A stretch of DNA of 64,000 bases from Paenibacillus_AQ nitricinens (GTDB lineage Bacteria; Bacillota; Bacilli; Paenibacillales; Paenibacillaceae), in NCBI RefSeq assembly GCF_052056485.1, contig NZ_CP183948.1, positions 6,262,001 to 6,326,000 on the forward strand. Reading direction: 5' to 3'. Under the pieces are notes generated by a model, which had not been told where the DNA came from, ran no database searches, and saw nothing but the letters and a program-made list of their open reading frames with translations. Shown here in pieces: positions 8,315-17,222 of this stretch. The number at the start of each line of letters is the position of its first letter. Position 1 is the first letter of the stretch. Made by a program: the position numbers and the translations under genes.

Positions 8315-9742
8315 ATGAAAAAAATCCATCTTACCCTCATAATAGTCATTGCACTCATTCTTATAGGCTCATTAATCTATGGGGGATTTCAACTATATGG
8401 CCATAAAAACACGCTTCCAAAAGGTACAACCCTTGCCGGATGGGAAGTGGGCGGGCTGAATATCTCAGAGGTACGTTCCGAACTGGAGAACAAGCTACAG
8501 GCCCTTGAATCTATCCCCCTTGTGTTGCAGGTCGAAGGGAATTCTGAGCTTACCCTCAAACTTAAACAAGCTGGAATGACCTATGAAGCCGCTGCTTTTG
8601 AGCAAGGTCTACAAGATCTTACAGAAGGGCGGCTATGGGATCGGGTAAAAACCCGGTACAACTTCCCCCAAAATTGGAGTCTTGAAGCCCATCTGGATAT
8701 TGCTCAATTACAGTCCATCCTGAGTCCCGCTTGGGAGAGAGAATCCTTCGGAGATCCTGTGGATGCTACACGGCGAATTACCGGAGATGATCGTGTAATA
8801 TATACGTCTGAAAAGACTTCCCTTGAAGTGGACTGGACAGGAATGGTGACCTCACTATGGGCTGCTGCCCCCACACGGTTTAATCGTCTGATCACGCTGC
8901 AAGAAAAGGGGATTACACTGGAAGTTCCTTTAACCATATTACAGCCAGACATCACTTTAAACGCTTTAAAGGAGCAAGGCATTGAGCGAAAAATCATGCA
9001 ATTCAGTACTTCTCTCGGTGCAAGTGGCCCTGGGCGAATCTACAACGTTGAATCAGCGGCCAAAGCAGTGAACGGAACCGTGCTCCCACCTGGAGCCGTT
9101 TTTGACTATGGCAAGGCTATTGAAAAAGCAAAAATTGAATATGGCTTCCGAGAAGCGCCAGTCATTGTGAACGGTAAGCTTCAAGCCGGCATCGGCGGCG
9201 GAATCTGCCAAGTTTCCAGTACGCTGTACAATGCCGCTCTGCGCACCGGACTGGAGATTGTGGAGCGCCGCAATCACTCCTTGCCGGTCAACTATCTACC
9301 CAAAGGCCAGGATGCCACCTTCGCTGAAGGCTATATCAACTTCCGTTTTCGCAATACGACTGGCAAATATCTAGTCATTAAAGCGGCTGTGCAAGGCCGA
9401 TCACTAACGATTAAGCTCTTCGGTACTTTTCCGAAAAATGTTACATATAAGGTCCATTCACAAATCGTAGAGGTGCTGCCTCCAGTAGACAAGTATGTAA
9501 ACGACCCTTCCCTCCCTCGTGGCGGCTCACGCGTTATACAAAATGGAAAAACCGGATATGTTGTTGAGACTTACAGCACCCGGTTTGTTGACGGTAAATC
9601 CACTGAGGTAAAGAAATTATCGCGTGACGTGTATTACGCTCAAAAACGATTAATCGCTATCAATCGTGGAGGCGTAAGCAAATCTGTTATTCCAGAAACA
9701 CCTAGAAAGCAGTTAGTAGAGGATGGCGTTCGAAGTGAATAA
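8315..9742 (+). CDS. VanW-family exported protein
   Basis: Membrane-anchored extracytoplasmic protein of 475 residues. A signal anchor (4-26) is followed by a peptidoglycan-binding-4-like region (about 35-230), the VanW domain (about 240-390, with VNGTVLPPGAVFDYG and GIGGGICQVSSTLYNAAL) and a C-terminal region resembling a G5 domain. The biochemical role of VanW proteins is not established; they sit in vancomycin-resistance clusters and are common in Gram-positive genomes, so on its own this gene is no evidence for glycopeptide resistance. The ATG at 8315 follows a strong GGAAGGAG. It is transcribed away from ftsE and ends at a strong terminator. Confidence 0.88.
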   Translation: MKKIHLTLIIVIALILIGSLIYGGFQLYGHKNTLPKGTTLAGWEVGGLNISEVRSELENKLQALESIPLVLQVEGNSELTLKLKQAGMTYEAAAFEQGLQDLTEGRLWDRVKTRYNFPQNWSLEAHLDIAQLQSILSPAWERESFGDPVDATRRITGDDRVIYTSEKTSLEVDWTGMVTSLWAAAPTRFNRLITLQEKGITLEVPLTILQPDITLNALKEQGIERKIMQFSTSLGASGPGRIYNVESAAKAVNGTVLPPGAVFDYGKAIEKAKIEYGFREAPVIVNGKLQAGIGGGICQVSSTLYNAALRTGLEIVERRNHSLPVNYLPKGQDATFAEGYINFRFRNTTGKYLVIKAAVQGRSLTIKLFGTFPKNVTYKVHSQIVEVLPPVDKYVNDPSLPRGGSRVIQNGKTGYVVETYSTRFVDGKSTEVKKLSRDVYYAQKRLIAINRGGVSKSVIPETPRKQLVEDGVRSE

Positions 9743-9752
9743 ATTACCTACA

Positions 9753-9790
9753 AAAAAACGGTCAGACCTCGTGAGGTTCTGACCGTTTTT
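9753..9790 (+). terminator. Terminator of the VanW gene
   Basis: A stem of about 16 bp with a single bulge (arms 9754-9770 and 9773-9790), flanked by A and T runs. It closes the monocistronic VanW unit. Confidence 0.88.
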
Positions 9791-9829
9791 GCCTGTGCAT
9801 CTATTTTACCTGTAGATGATCTTTGTCGC

Positions 9830-9855
9830 CTTTAAAATTTACGATTCGGGGGTAC
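9830..9855 (+). promoter_or_regulatory. Sigma-B-like promoter candidate
   Basis: CTTTAA (9830-9835), 14 bp, then GGGTAC (9850-9855) resembles the sigma-B consensus GTTTAA-N12-15-GGGTAT, and would start transcription about 30 nt before the CBS gene. A nearby TATAAT at 9870-9875 is too close to the start codon to be a -10 box. A weak call: many Paenibacillus are thought to lack a canonical sigma-B. Confidence 0.25.
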
Positions 9856-9892
9856 ATTAGAAATAGACCTATAATCAGAAAGGATGAACATC

Positions 9893-10294
9893 ATGTCAAC
9901 AGCTCTTGTAAATGATCTTTCTAATATTGTCCGCAGTGCCCCTGCTATTTTTGCCTCACGTACTTGCAGAGAAGCCCTTCGCGTCATGTTCCAGCACCCA
10001 GAATCCAAATGCATCGTCGTCTGTAACGCCACGAATGAACCGCTTGGATTGTTAATGAGCGAACGTTTCTTTTTAAAAGCCACAGGAAGATCAGGAGTAG
10101 ATCTGTTCTACAAAGAGCCTGCCATGAAGCTTATGAACAAAACTCCACTCATATTTGATATTTCTACTCCACTTGAATCCGTATTAGATACTGCTATGAG
10201 CCGCCCAGATCCTATGAAGAATGATTGTGTCATTATTACCCGCAAAGGTAAATTCGCAGGTGTTGTATATATCTCTGACCTGAAGCGCAGTTAG
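9893..10294 (+). CDS. Small CBS-domain protein
   Basis: Cytoplasmic protein of about 133 residues made only of a CBS pair (Bateman module): IFASRTCREALRVM with PLGLLMSERFF, then DISTPLESVLDTAM with FAGVVYISDL. Such modules bind adenine nucleotides or similar ligands and act as sensors, but no fused effector is present and the partner is unknown. The ATG at 9893 is preferred to the one at 9884 because AAAGG directly abuts the latter. It is monocistronic, between the VanW gene and a convergent IseA-like gene. Confidence 0.8.
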   Translation: MSTALVNDLSNIVRSAPAIFASRTCREALRVMFQHPESKCIVVCNATNEPLGLLMSERFFLKATGRSGVDLFYKEPAMKLMNKTPLIFDISTPLESVLDTAMSRPDPMKNDCVIITRKGKFAGVVYISDLKRS

Positions 10295-10340
10295 TTCATA
10301 GCCCCTGCCATCCTCTTTCCTCTAATACCTTCCCCTTTCC

Positions 10341-10943
10341 TCAGAAAAGAATATCCGGTGACGTGTCGATTCTCCAGTATCCCTCCACTTTCTTCAGCTT
10401 CACATACACCGACTCACTGCTTTCCTGCGCATCTGGATAAGGAACGGTCAGTTCAAATTCAGCGGTTGTTGCAGTTTTGGAGAGCATGCGGGCGGTGGCT
10501 TTTTCATACATCAATAGATTGCCCACATCTGCATTAACCTGCGACATTCTTCCGTTATACTCCAAAAATTGAGTCTGCACATAATATGCCGCTGCATTAT
10601 GAGTGTAGGCTTTTTTTATGTAATTCATCAGCTTCGTCTTTGTGCCAATGTCACTGGACAGATAACGGTACTCCTGAGCTTTATACGTGAAGGTTTCTAT
10701 CGGGAAGATGTTTCCGCCTTGATTACTATAGAAATAAAGAGCTCTTGCATGGACTACCAGCGGAATGATGCTTTTCACCGTCAAATTATTAATGGTAGCA
10801 GGGCCCTCTTTCCCAGGGGCAGATACAGCCACCTTCTTGATTTCGGCACTCCCTGCTGACGGCGAAGCCGCCATAGCTCCCCCACCTGCTGAGATAAGGC
10901 CTATGGAAAGGGCCAACGAACCAATCATCCACTTTTTGTTCAT
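10341..10943 (-). CDS. Probable IseA-type DL-endopeptidase inhibitor, exported
   Basis: Secreted protein of 200 residues with a classical signal peptide (KKW, hydrophobic core, AMAAS cleavage region). The mature part carries EYRYLSSDIGTKTKLMNYI and an aromatic-rich C-terminus (GYWRIDTSPDILF). The pattern recalls IseA/YoeB of B. subtilis, which binds and inhibits NlpC/P60 DL-endopeptidases such as LytE and CwlO in the wall. I recognise the family only by these segments, so the call is tentative. The ATG at 10943 has an excellent AAAGGAGG; the upstream extension has none. A copy of the dispersed 100-bp repeat ends 23 nt before the start codon, so the promoter lies in or beyond the repeat. Confidence 0.55.
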   Translation of the reverse strand: MNKKWMIGSLALSIGLISAGGGAMAASPSAGSAEIKKVAVSAPGKEGPATINNLTVKSIIPLVVHARALYFYSNQGGNIFPIETFTYKAQEYRYLSSDIGTKTKLMNYIKKAYTHNAAAYYVQTQFLEYNGRMSQVNADVGNLLMYEKATARMLSKTATTAEFELTVPYPDAQESSESVYVKLKKVEGYWRIDTSPDILF

Positions 10944-10965
10944 TCGGAATTCCTCCTTTGTCATC

Positions 10966-11063
10966 CAAGCTAAAACGCCTTCGGCGTCCCTAAAGGACGG
11001 TAAGCGTTTATGCGAGAAATATAAAAATAATGTAAAGCGTGAAACGTATACTTTTTATATTTT
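10966..11063 (-). repeat. Dispersed palindromic repeat, family A, copy 1
   Basis: About 98 bp shared with 30017-30116 and 62795-62895. Read on the minus strand, its parts are: a long AT-rich hairpin (arms begin AAAATATAA and end TTATATTT), the invariant block AAACGCTTACCGTCC, a GTCC/GGAC hairpin, a GCCGAAGGC hairpin, and a terminal CTTG. This copy is the most diverged in the AT-rich stem. It lies just upstream of the IseA-like gene, in the same orientation as the other copies relative to their downstream genes. Confidence 0.85.
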
Positions 11064-11170
11064 GAAAAATACAGGCGATAGCCACTGTTTCAGCTTATGC
11101 ACCCCGCAAGCTAAAATACCCAATAAACAGTAGGATGAAAACGCATTTATATATTTTTAGTAACGAATAA

Positions 11171-11204
11171 ACTCCACCCTCCTGATTTACAGGAAAAATG
11201 GAGT
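11171..11204 (-). terminator. Terminator of the pilus operon
   Basis: Two-part stem ACTCCA/TGGAGT (11171-11176 with 11199-11204) with inner CCTG/CAGG pairing, followed on the minus strand by TTTATT. It lies 33 bp beyond the pilO-like stop. The remaining 11064-11170 stretch holds a further imperfect inverted repeat (CTGTTT...AAACAG) and no gene I can support. Confidence 0.55.
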
Positions 11205-11236
11205 CGCATAATGGTGTTATTGCAATGGTTAGAGAT

Positions 11237-11842
11237 CTAATTCGATGATGGAGTGACAGCCTCATAATAAGCTGTGAAAGCTACGTTAGCAGTCAAAATA
11301 CTTTCAGGGCTGTTCGCAGAACGCTCTTCATAGGATTGCTGGAAATTAAATGAGTCTACATTCACTATACGGGACAGCTTCTGCAACTCGTCCATCCATT
11401 GTCGTATACCCGTATACGTACCTTCTATTACTGCATTCATTTTAATCTGTTTAACCGTCGGGAACAGCACTTCAGCCGAGCCCGTCATTTGCTGAATCGG
11501 ATTAGCCTCATCCAAAATAAAGCTGACGTCCTTTAAGCGTGCTTCTGAGGAAGTGCTAACGCCCCATAAATCAACAATCAAGCCTTCGCTGTCATCGCCT
11601 TTCGGGAGTGCTGCCAGGAGCTCCTGTTGTTCTGAATCCACAGAAGTAGCACTGCTTTTTAGTTCATTAATTTTAGTTTGGAGAATCTCTGCTTCTTTTT
11701 CCAGCTGGCTAACCTCGGCGTTCTGTGCGGATATTTCCTTATTGGTCGGCTGAACACCTAACATATAAAAGGCAAACAGCATCAAGAACAGAATCAATAC
11801 ACCTATTACGATTGGAGAACGATACTTATTAATCTGTTCCAT
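11237..11842 (-). CDS. pilO: Type IV pilus assembly protein PilO-like
   Basis: Bitopic membrane protein of 201 residues: a short cytoplasmic N-terminus, one helix (about 10-30), a coiled coil (35-70) and a small ferredoxin-like extracytoplasmic domain. That is the PilO layout; PilO pairs with PilN to form the alignment subcomplex that couples to cytoplasmic PilM. The gene overlaps the end of the PilM-PilN fusion by 14 bp and has a GGAGGTGA ribosome site, so the two should be translationally coupled. It is the last gene of the pilus operon; no PilP or secretin follows, as expected for a Gram-positive without an outer membrane. Confidence 0.75.
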   Translation of the reverse strand: MEQINKYRSPIVIGVLILFLMLFAFYMLGVQPTNKEISAQNAEVSQLEKEAEILQTKINELKSSATSVDSEQQELLAALPKGDDSEGLIVDLWGVSTSSEARLKDVSFILDEANPIQQMTGSAEVLFPTVKQIKMNAVIEGTYTGIRQWMDELQKLSRIVNVDSFNFQQSYEERSANSPESILTANVAFTAYYEAVTPSSN

Positions 11843-13430
11843 CGCTGTTCACCTCCTCTTGGCTTGCATCTGTTCCAATTTCCTGCTGCTTATTTTCTAC
11901 TAAGTTTACTTTATAAATGGCTGTATACATAGTAAAAGAAGTGTTTGCATCCGTTGTTCCTTCGGTCAGCTTCAGAATCGGTGCGTCCACCGTAAAAGAC
12001 ATTTGGCGTAGTTGTCTCAAATAACTGGAGGCATCTACCATAGTAGGTACATTTACAGTCAGATCAATAGCTGTTCGGTAGGTGTAGTTAATGTCACGGA
12101 TAAAAGCACCCGGTGGTAACCCTTCGACTAATTCATCCAGAATCGGAACAGCAATTACCTTATTGTTCTGAATCTCTGCGATTGCCGTCTTCCGATCTAA
12201 CTGTCCGGGTCCGCTGTTCTTAAGTTTCCCAAGCTCTACCTGTAGCATTAAACTGCGATCCTGTAAACCTTGCAGCTCCTCTTTACCATTAGAAATTTGA
12301 CCCTTATTAGCCGAAAAATAAATCCCCGTCCCAATCGTTCCCACCAGCCAGATCGCCACAAGACCCATGGTCACATAGGGGAATAATAACGTCTCCCGAT
12401 CCTCTCTTGGCAGTAGGTCAATCGTGTCCACGCTGATGACGCTTTTCAGGGCTGTCCCTGCTGCTACTCGGTAATCATTTAGCTCAAGATCAGATACAGC
12501 ATCGTTACCCATCTGGTCTAGACTTATCGGTGTAATGTCGAGTTCTGCCAGCGACTGCTGAAGCTCTAGATCTAGCTGTTTACGAATGGATGGGGCACCT
12601 GTTATAACTAAGTTTTTAATACGAGTCGAGCCATCGTGCAAGCTGTATTGGTAGAAGCTGAGCATCCGTGAGATTTCCGCAGTGATTTCCACCATTTGTT
12701 CCGGTGATAATTGCTCTTCCACAGCAACTGCTGTTTCTGCCAAAACCTCACTGTCTGCCATGAACCCCAATGCCGCAACATTTCTACCCTTATGCAGATC
12801 AAGCAAGTTAATCGTACGAATGAACACCGGATTTCCGTTTCTGAACATGTAAACGTCCATGACGGATGGCTCTAAATTAATTAGCATCGTTTCTGCAAAG
12901 CTTTCCCTATGTCCAGTGGTTATACTGCGCGCCAAGGCGGTTGCCGAAATTTCAACACTGCTTATACGGAGGCCCGCACGCTCCAAAATTTCCACATAAT
13001 CCTGTATCGATTTCCGTGGAGCGGCAAATACGAGTAAATGACTATGCTCCTCATCCACTTCGAGCGTCACATAGTCATAAACAGGATTTTCAAATGGTAA
13101 ATGCAGCCCCGTCTCCACTTCCAGCTTCACGAGCTGCTCTACCTGCTTATCGTTGGTACTTGGGATGCTCATTTTGCGGATGATGATCTGCGAAGGTGGA
13201 ATAGACAAGGAAACCTTACTGCCCCTTAGCCCTTCCTTCTTCACCCACTGTCTTACCCGATCAAAAAGTGCCTCGCTATCCGCCACCTGATTCTCAATGA
13301 TCATGCCTGGAAGGAGCGGGAGATACCGTTTTTTGCGGACTTCCCATGACTGTTTATTCTTAAAACTAATATAACGAATTCCGGTAGCTTCAATTGAAAT
13401 TCCGGCCACTTTAGGGCCTAATCCAAGCAT
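11829..13430 (-). CDS. pilM: PilM-PilN fusion protein
   Basis: A single 533-residue ORF joins two pilus proteins that are normally separate. Residues 1 to about 335 are a PilM actin-like ATPase fold (KVAGISIEATGIRYISF at the start, LVKLEVETGLHLPFENP, VEISATALARS, LVITGAPS). Residues about 350-520 are PilN-like: one membrane helix (TMGLVAIWLVGTIGTGIYF) followed by a coiled coil and an extracytoplasmic domain. The fusion would tether the PilM ATPase permanently to the membrane, where PilM is usually recruited by the PilN N-terminal peptide. The short acidic tail after the PilN part is not conserved in the families I know. A GGAGGA site precedes the ATG, and no frameshift or break is visible at the junction. 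Confidence 0.85.
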   Translation of the reverse strand: MLGLGPKVAGISIEATGIRYISFKNKQSWEVRKKRYLPLLPGMIIENQVADSEALFDRVRQWVKKEGLRGSKVSLSIPPSQIIIRKMSIPSTNDKQVEQLVKLEVETGLHLPFENPVYDYVTLEVDEEHSHLLVFAAPRKSIQDYVEILERAGLRISSVEISATALARSITTGHRESFAETMLINLEPSVMDVYMFRNGNPVFIRTINLLDLHKGRNVAALGFMADSEVLAETAVAVEEQLSPEQMVEITAEISRMLSFYQYSLHDGSTRIKNLVITGAPSIRKQLDLELQQSLAELDITPISLDQMGNDAVSDLELNDYRVAAGTALKSVISVDTIDLLPREDRETLLFPYVTMGLVAIWLVGTIGTGIYFSANKGQISNGKEELQGLQDRSLMLQVELGKLKNSGPGQLDRKTAIAEIQNNKVIAVPILDELVEGLPPGAFIRDINYTYRTAIDLTVNVPTMVDASSYLRQLRQMSFTVDAPILKLTEGTTDANTSFTMYTAIYKVNLVENKQQEIGTDASQEEVNSDGTD

Positions 13431-13445
13431 ATAATCGATGTCCTC

Positions 13446-14195
13446 CTATCCGATGAGCGAGAGATACGCGCCAATGATGTGTGAACCATATCCGTAACTA
13501 ATTAATGCCCCTATTGCTAACCATGGTCCAAAAGGAATCGGTTGTTTTCGTTTGATGATTCCGAGCAGCATCAGCAGTCCTCCGACCACACTTCCAAGCA
13601 GACAAGCCATCAGAAAAGCCAAAATAACATTAGGAAATCCAATCACTAAGCCCAGCAGCGCAAATAACTTCACATCCCCGGCACCCATCCCACCTAACAG
13701 AACAAAGGGGATCAAGACACCTCCACCAAGTACAGCTCCCAGCAAGTGATGCCATAACGGCCCCTCTGGAAAGAGCAATACAAGAATGAGCAGGATCGGC
13801 AAAAAGAACAGCAACACCTTGTTCGGAATCAGCATGTACTTCAAATCGGCAATCGTCACAATGACCGCCAGACTCACCAGAATGAATCCGAGAATCCCCT
13901 TCCCCGTCAGACCAAATTGCATGTACACCCATAGAAAAAGCAAACCCGTCGCCGCTTCTCCTAGTGGATATAAAGGCGACACCCTTGTGCCGCAGTAACG
14001 ACACTTGCCTCCTGACAGCAGGTAGCTTATCACCGGAAACAAATCACGCGCCTTCAGCTGCGTATTGCAGTTCGGGCAATGTGACGGTGGATTAAGCAAA
14101 GATTCCTTAGCTGGCACCCGCAGTGCCACTACGTTATAGAAGGAGCCTAGAATCAGGCCCAGTAAGGTGATGTAACTTGCGATGATTATCGTCAT
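13446..14195 (-). CDS. pilD: Prepilin peptidase / N-methyltransferase PilD
   Basis: Polytopic membrane aspartyl protease of 249 residues that cleaves prepilin leaders and N-methylates the new N-terminus. The cytoplasmic loop has the zinc tetracysteine motif (CPNCNTQLK and CRYCGTRV). The catalytic aspartates are in ADLKYMLIPN and the GAGDVKLFALLG motif (family GxGD). About seven to eight membrane helices follow. The ATG at 14195 has GAGGA 6 nt upstream and begins directly before the first helix; the 19-codon extension is unlikely. Its substrates here should be PilA (14287) and the pseudopilins at 25744 and 26273. Confidence 0.92.
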   Translation of the reverse strand: MTIIIASYITLLGLILGSFYNVVALRVPAKESLLNPPSHCPNCNTQLKARDLFPVISYLLSGGKCRYCGTRVSPLYPLGEAATGLLFLWVYMQFGLTGKGILGFILVSLAVIVTIADLKYMLIPNKVLLFFLPILLILVLLFPEGPLWHHLLGAVLGGGVLIPFVLLGGMGAGDVKLFALLGLVIGFPNVILAFLMACLLGSVVGGLLMLLGIIKRKQPIPFGPWLAIGALISYGYGSHIIGAYLSLIG

Positions 14196-14286
14196 GGATG
14201 TCCTCTGTTGGCTTTTGGATTTTAAAAAAGGAATCGGGAAGTCCGATTCCAAGATGGAAAATATATTCTATGGATAGAAATAATTC

Positions 14287-14757
14287 TTATTTTTTAGCGC
14301 TTAAGACACTAACAGCTGGGAATTTTTTCAGATCCGGTGTTGTATTAGTTCCAACGTCTAACGTAACAGCGTCACCATCTGAAGTTGTAGTATCCACCAA
14401 CTGACCTGTAGTAGTACTAAAATTAACAGTTCCCTTAATAATCTCAGCTTTTGTACTAGGAAGATAAATTTTATCTAAATAACCTTTAGTTATGATCTCT
14501 TCAACTTTTACCGATCCTGCAGTCTTAAAATCCCCATTATTCTCACCCATTACATATAACCTAGCAGCATCATAGACTTGACGAGCCGTTGCCACATCAG
14601 AATCCTTTTTTGCACCGGAAATTACATTTCCAATCAAAGGTATCGCAATAACCGCAATAATCCCCAAAATAACGATAACCGCCAGCAACTCGATCAGCGT
14701 GAACCCCTTTTGATTTTCCTCTTTACTTAATCTTCTTTTAATCGCTTGTGCTAACAT
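14287..14757 (-). CDS. pilA: Major type IV prepilin
   Basis: Pilin precursor of 156 residues. A basic leader ending in QKG is followed by the class III signal GFTLIELLAVIVILGIIAVI, with cleavage after Gly and Glu at mature position 5 in a long hydrophobic helix. The mature protein is about 138 residues with a short globular domain and no cysteine pair, so its fold must be held otherwise. It is the only full prepilin inside the pilB-pilO operon and therefore the best candidate for the main filament subunit. RBS AGGGGG. The 167 bp upstream, up to pilC, contain no ORF; a promoter or processing site there could raise pilin expression over the rest of the operon. Confidence 0.92.
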   Translation of the reverse strand: MLAQAIKRRLSKEENQKGFTLIELLAVIVILGIIAVIAIPLIGNVISGAKKDSDVATARQVYDAARLYVMGENNGDFKTAGSVKVEEIITKGYLDKIYLPSTKAEIIKGTVNFSTTTGQLVDTTTSDGDAVTLDVGTNTTPDLKKFPAVSVLSAKK

Positions 14758-14924
14758 TTGTTTTCCCCCTCTAAGTGGTGTGTGGTAATACAGTTTATAT
14801 CTTTTATTTCCGTGAATCCCGCTACAATGCTCGTTCTTCCTTGTCTAGCGCCAACAAAAGCTCTGCAATCCTGCCCCGCCTCCCCGGCGTCACCCCTCTC
14901 AATATCTTCAAGGAACCGTAAGGT

Positions 14925-16130
14925 TCACATATTGCCGTACAGACTGAACATCGGCAGCATAATAGCGGCCACAATCACACCTACAACACCTGCTAGAAAA
15001 GCAATCAACAACGGTTCAAGCAGCGACTTCAGACGATCAACGGTATTCTCCACGTCCATCTCATAGAAATCAGCTACCTTAGACAACATCGTGTCGAGTG
15101 CCCCCGTCTCTTCACCAATCGCAATCATCTGTGTAACTAGCGGCGGGAAGACCCAAGCTTTTTTTAGCGGCTCAGATAGTGGATTTCCTTGTCGCAACGA
15201 ATCGCCCGCACTTCGGATGAATTTCCCAATCACCTTATTTCCGGCTACTTCCTCTACAATCACCAAGGATTGCAGAATCGGGACTGAGCTGGCATAAAGA
15301 GAAGAAAAAGTACGCGTAAACTGAGCAATCGAGCCTTTTTGATTCAGCTTGCCGAACACCGGAATCTTAAGCTTGGCATAATCGAGTGCGTAGGCACCCT
15401 TTTCTGTATGTTTTGTAATCTGAAAAGCTATCACTAGGAGAAGAACTCCGAGTATCCAGAAATACCATTGCCCTTGAATGCTTTTACTCAGTGCCAATAC
15501 CATCTTTGTAATCGCCGGAAGCTCTGCATTCATCGATTCGAACATCGTTACAAACTGTGGAACAATCGCCCAGAGTAGGTATATAACCGCTCCAATCGCC
15601 ATAACCCCGACCGTAATCGGGTAAGTGAGCGCAGACTTGATCTTCTCTGTCGTGGTGTGCTGTTTCTCAAAAAACATCGCCAGCCTGTCCAAAGTTCCCT
15701 CAATATCACCGGATTCTTCACCTGCTCGGATCATGCTGACAAATAGCTGCGGGAAGATTTTTTTATGATCCTGAACGGCTTGTGAGAACGAGATCCCGCG
15801 CATGAGGCTAGAATTCACATCTACTAACGCTTTGCGCAGCGGCTTACTCTCAGTTTGCTCTGCCAAAATACGCGTTGCATCCACAATCGACACCCCAGCA
15901 CGCATTAGCGTGGCGAACTGCCTACAATAAATAATGAAATGAAGCGGCTTAACCGGATTCCCGATATAAATGTCCATCGATAGAATCGTTGTTTTTCGTT
16001 CGATCAGCGAGAACACTGTAAGCCCCCGCTTACGCAGCTCTTCCATCGCCGTAGGCTTATCTGTTGCGGTTAGCTTTCCTTTAATGGACTTACCTGCGGT
16101 TGTCTTTACTTGATATTCAAAAAGAGGCAT
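14925..16130 (-). CDS. pilC: Type IV pilus inner-membrane platform protein PilC
   Basis: Membrane protein of 401 residues of the GspF/PilC family. It has two related T2SSF domains (about 65-190 and 270-395) and three membrane helices, with family blocks FSQAVQDHKKIFP and MIRAGEESGDIEGTL. It forms the membrane platform that the ATPases PilB and PilT rotate to add or remove pilin. The start overlaps the pilT stop by one base (TGATG) with GGAGGTGGG upstream, indicating coupled translation. Confidence 0.94.
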   Translation of the reverse strand: MPLFEYQVKTTAGKSIKGKLTATDKPTAMEELRKRGLTVFSLIERKTTILSMDIYIGNPVKPLHFIIYCRQFATLMRAGVSIVDATRILAEQTESKPLRKALVDVNSSLMRGISFSQAVQDHKKIFPQLFVSMIRAGEESGDIEGTLDRLAMFFEKQHTTTEKIKSALTYPITVGVMAIGAVIYLLWAIVPQFVTMFESMNAELPAITKMVLALSKSIQGQWYFWILGVLLLVIAFQITKHTEKGAYALDYAKLKIPVFGKLNQKGSIAQFTRTFSSLYASSVPILQSLVIVEEVAGNKVIGKFIRSAGDSLRQGNPLSEPLKKAWVFPPLVTQMIAIGEETGALDTMLSKVADFYEMDVENTVDRLKSLLEPLLIAFLAGVVGVIVAAIMLPMFSLYGNM

Positions 16131-17179
16131 CAGTTACCCACCTCCGTCATAAATGCTTTTACGGCAGTCGAGTCAATCAGACCTTGAGATAAATAGTCGC
16201 GGATACTCATGTCCAACGTATGCATGCCTTGCGCGCGTCCGGTTTGCATTACATTTTTAATCTGATGTGTCTTTTCGGTACGAATGAGATTGGCTACGGC
16301 AGGTGTATTCACTAAGATCTCTGTTGCACATATCCGCCCCCGTCCCCCTGCTCTTGGAAACAACCGCTGACTGACAACTGCCAGTAATACTGAGGCTAGC
16401 TGTGAACGAATCTGTCCCTGCTGATGACCCGGAAAAGCGTCAATAATTCGATCAATCGTCTGTGGTGCGTCTGTTGTATGTAAGGTGGCCATCACAAGAT
16501 GACCTGTCTCCGCGGCAGTAACTGCTGCTGTAATGGTCTCCAAATCCCGCATCTCTCCAACGAGAATAACATCCGGATCCTGACGTAACGCGGCACGAAG
16601 TCCGCTCGCAAAGCTAGCTGTGTCGCTACCCACTTCACGTTGATCCACTAGACAGGTTCCGTGACTATGCAGAAATTCTATAGGATCTTCAAGTGTCACA
16701 ATATGCTTGCTTTCGGTCTTGTTAATGTAATTCAGCATAGCTGCTAACGTAGAGGATTTACCGCTGCCCGTAGGGCCTGTAACTAGAATCAAACCTTGTG
16801 GTTTGAGTGACAAAGTGGACAAAATCGGAGACATCGACAGCTGTTCCAGACTCGGAATCTCTGCAGGAATGGCCCGGGCAGCGATACTAATCTCACCCCG
16901 CTGACGATAGACATTCACCCGAAATCTTACGCCGCCATCCAGCGGATAAGAGAAATCCACCTCACCTGCATTTCGAAACACTTCATTTCGTTCACTGCCA
17001 AGCAGCGCTTCTGCCATTTCTGCCGCTTCATCGGCTGTTACTGGTGCACCCTCAAGTGGGTGAAGCATTCCATCCATACGTATCACCGGAGACGAGCCTA
17101 CAGAGATATGTAAGTCGGAAGCTTTGGAGGAGTAAGCCGTCTGCAAAAGCTGTCTAATATCCCGCGTATACGTTGGCAT
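16130..17179 (-). CDS. pilT: Type IV pilus retraction ATPase PilT
   Basis: Cytoplasmic hexameric ATPase of 349 residues. Walker A is GPTGSGKSSTLAAML, the Asp box lies near DPIEFLHSHG, Walker B is DPDVILVGEMRD, and the His box is HLVMATLHTTDA. The N-terminal PAS-like part begins LQTAYSSKASDLHISVG. It powers pilus retraction, hence twitching and DNA uptake. A retraction motor implies dynamic pili rather than a static secretion pseudopilus, and the competence genes comFA/comFC in this window fit DNA uptake. RBS GGGGGAG. The gene lies directly between pilB and pilC. Confidence 0.95.
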   Translation of the reverse strand: MPTYTRDIRQLLQTAYSSKASDLHISVGSSPVIRMDGMLHPLEGAPVTADEAAEMAEALLGSERNEVFRNAGEVDFSYPLDGGVRFRVNVYRQRGEISIAARAIPAEIPSLEQLSMSPILSTLSLKPQGLILVTGPTGSGKSSTLAAMLNYINKTESKHIVTLEDPIEFLHSHGTCLVDQREVGSDTASFASGLRAALRQDPDVILVGEMRDLETITAAVTAAETGHLVMATLHTTDAPQTIDRIIDAFPGHQQGQIRSQLASVLLAVVSQRLFPRAGGRGRICATEILVNTPAVANLIRTEKTHQIKNVMQTGRAQGMHTLDMSIRDYLSQGLIDSTAVKAFMTEVGN

Positions 17180-17222
17180 CCGCTGCTCCCCCTAGATTAA
17201 AATGCAATACACCTTATAAATC

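Noticed and set aside
8315..9742. VanW gene as sign of a glycopeptide-resistance cluster
   Set aside because: No vanR, vanS, vanH, ligase or vanX-like gene lies nearby; stand-alone VanW proteins are common in Gram-positive genomes.
9870..9875. TATAAT as -10 box of the CBS gene
   Set aside because: It would start transcription at or after the ribosome site, and no -35 lies 17 bp upstream.
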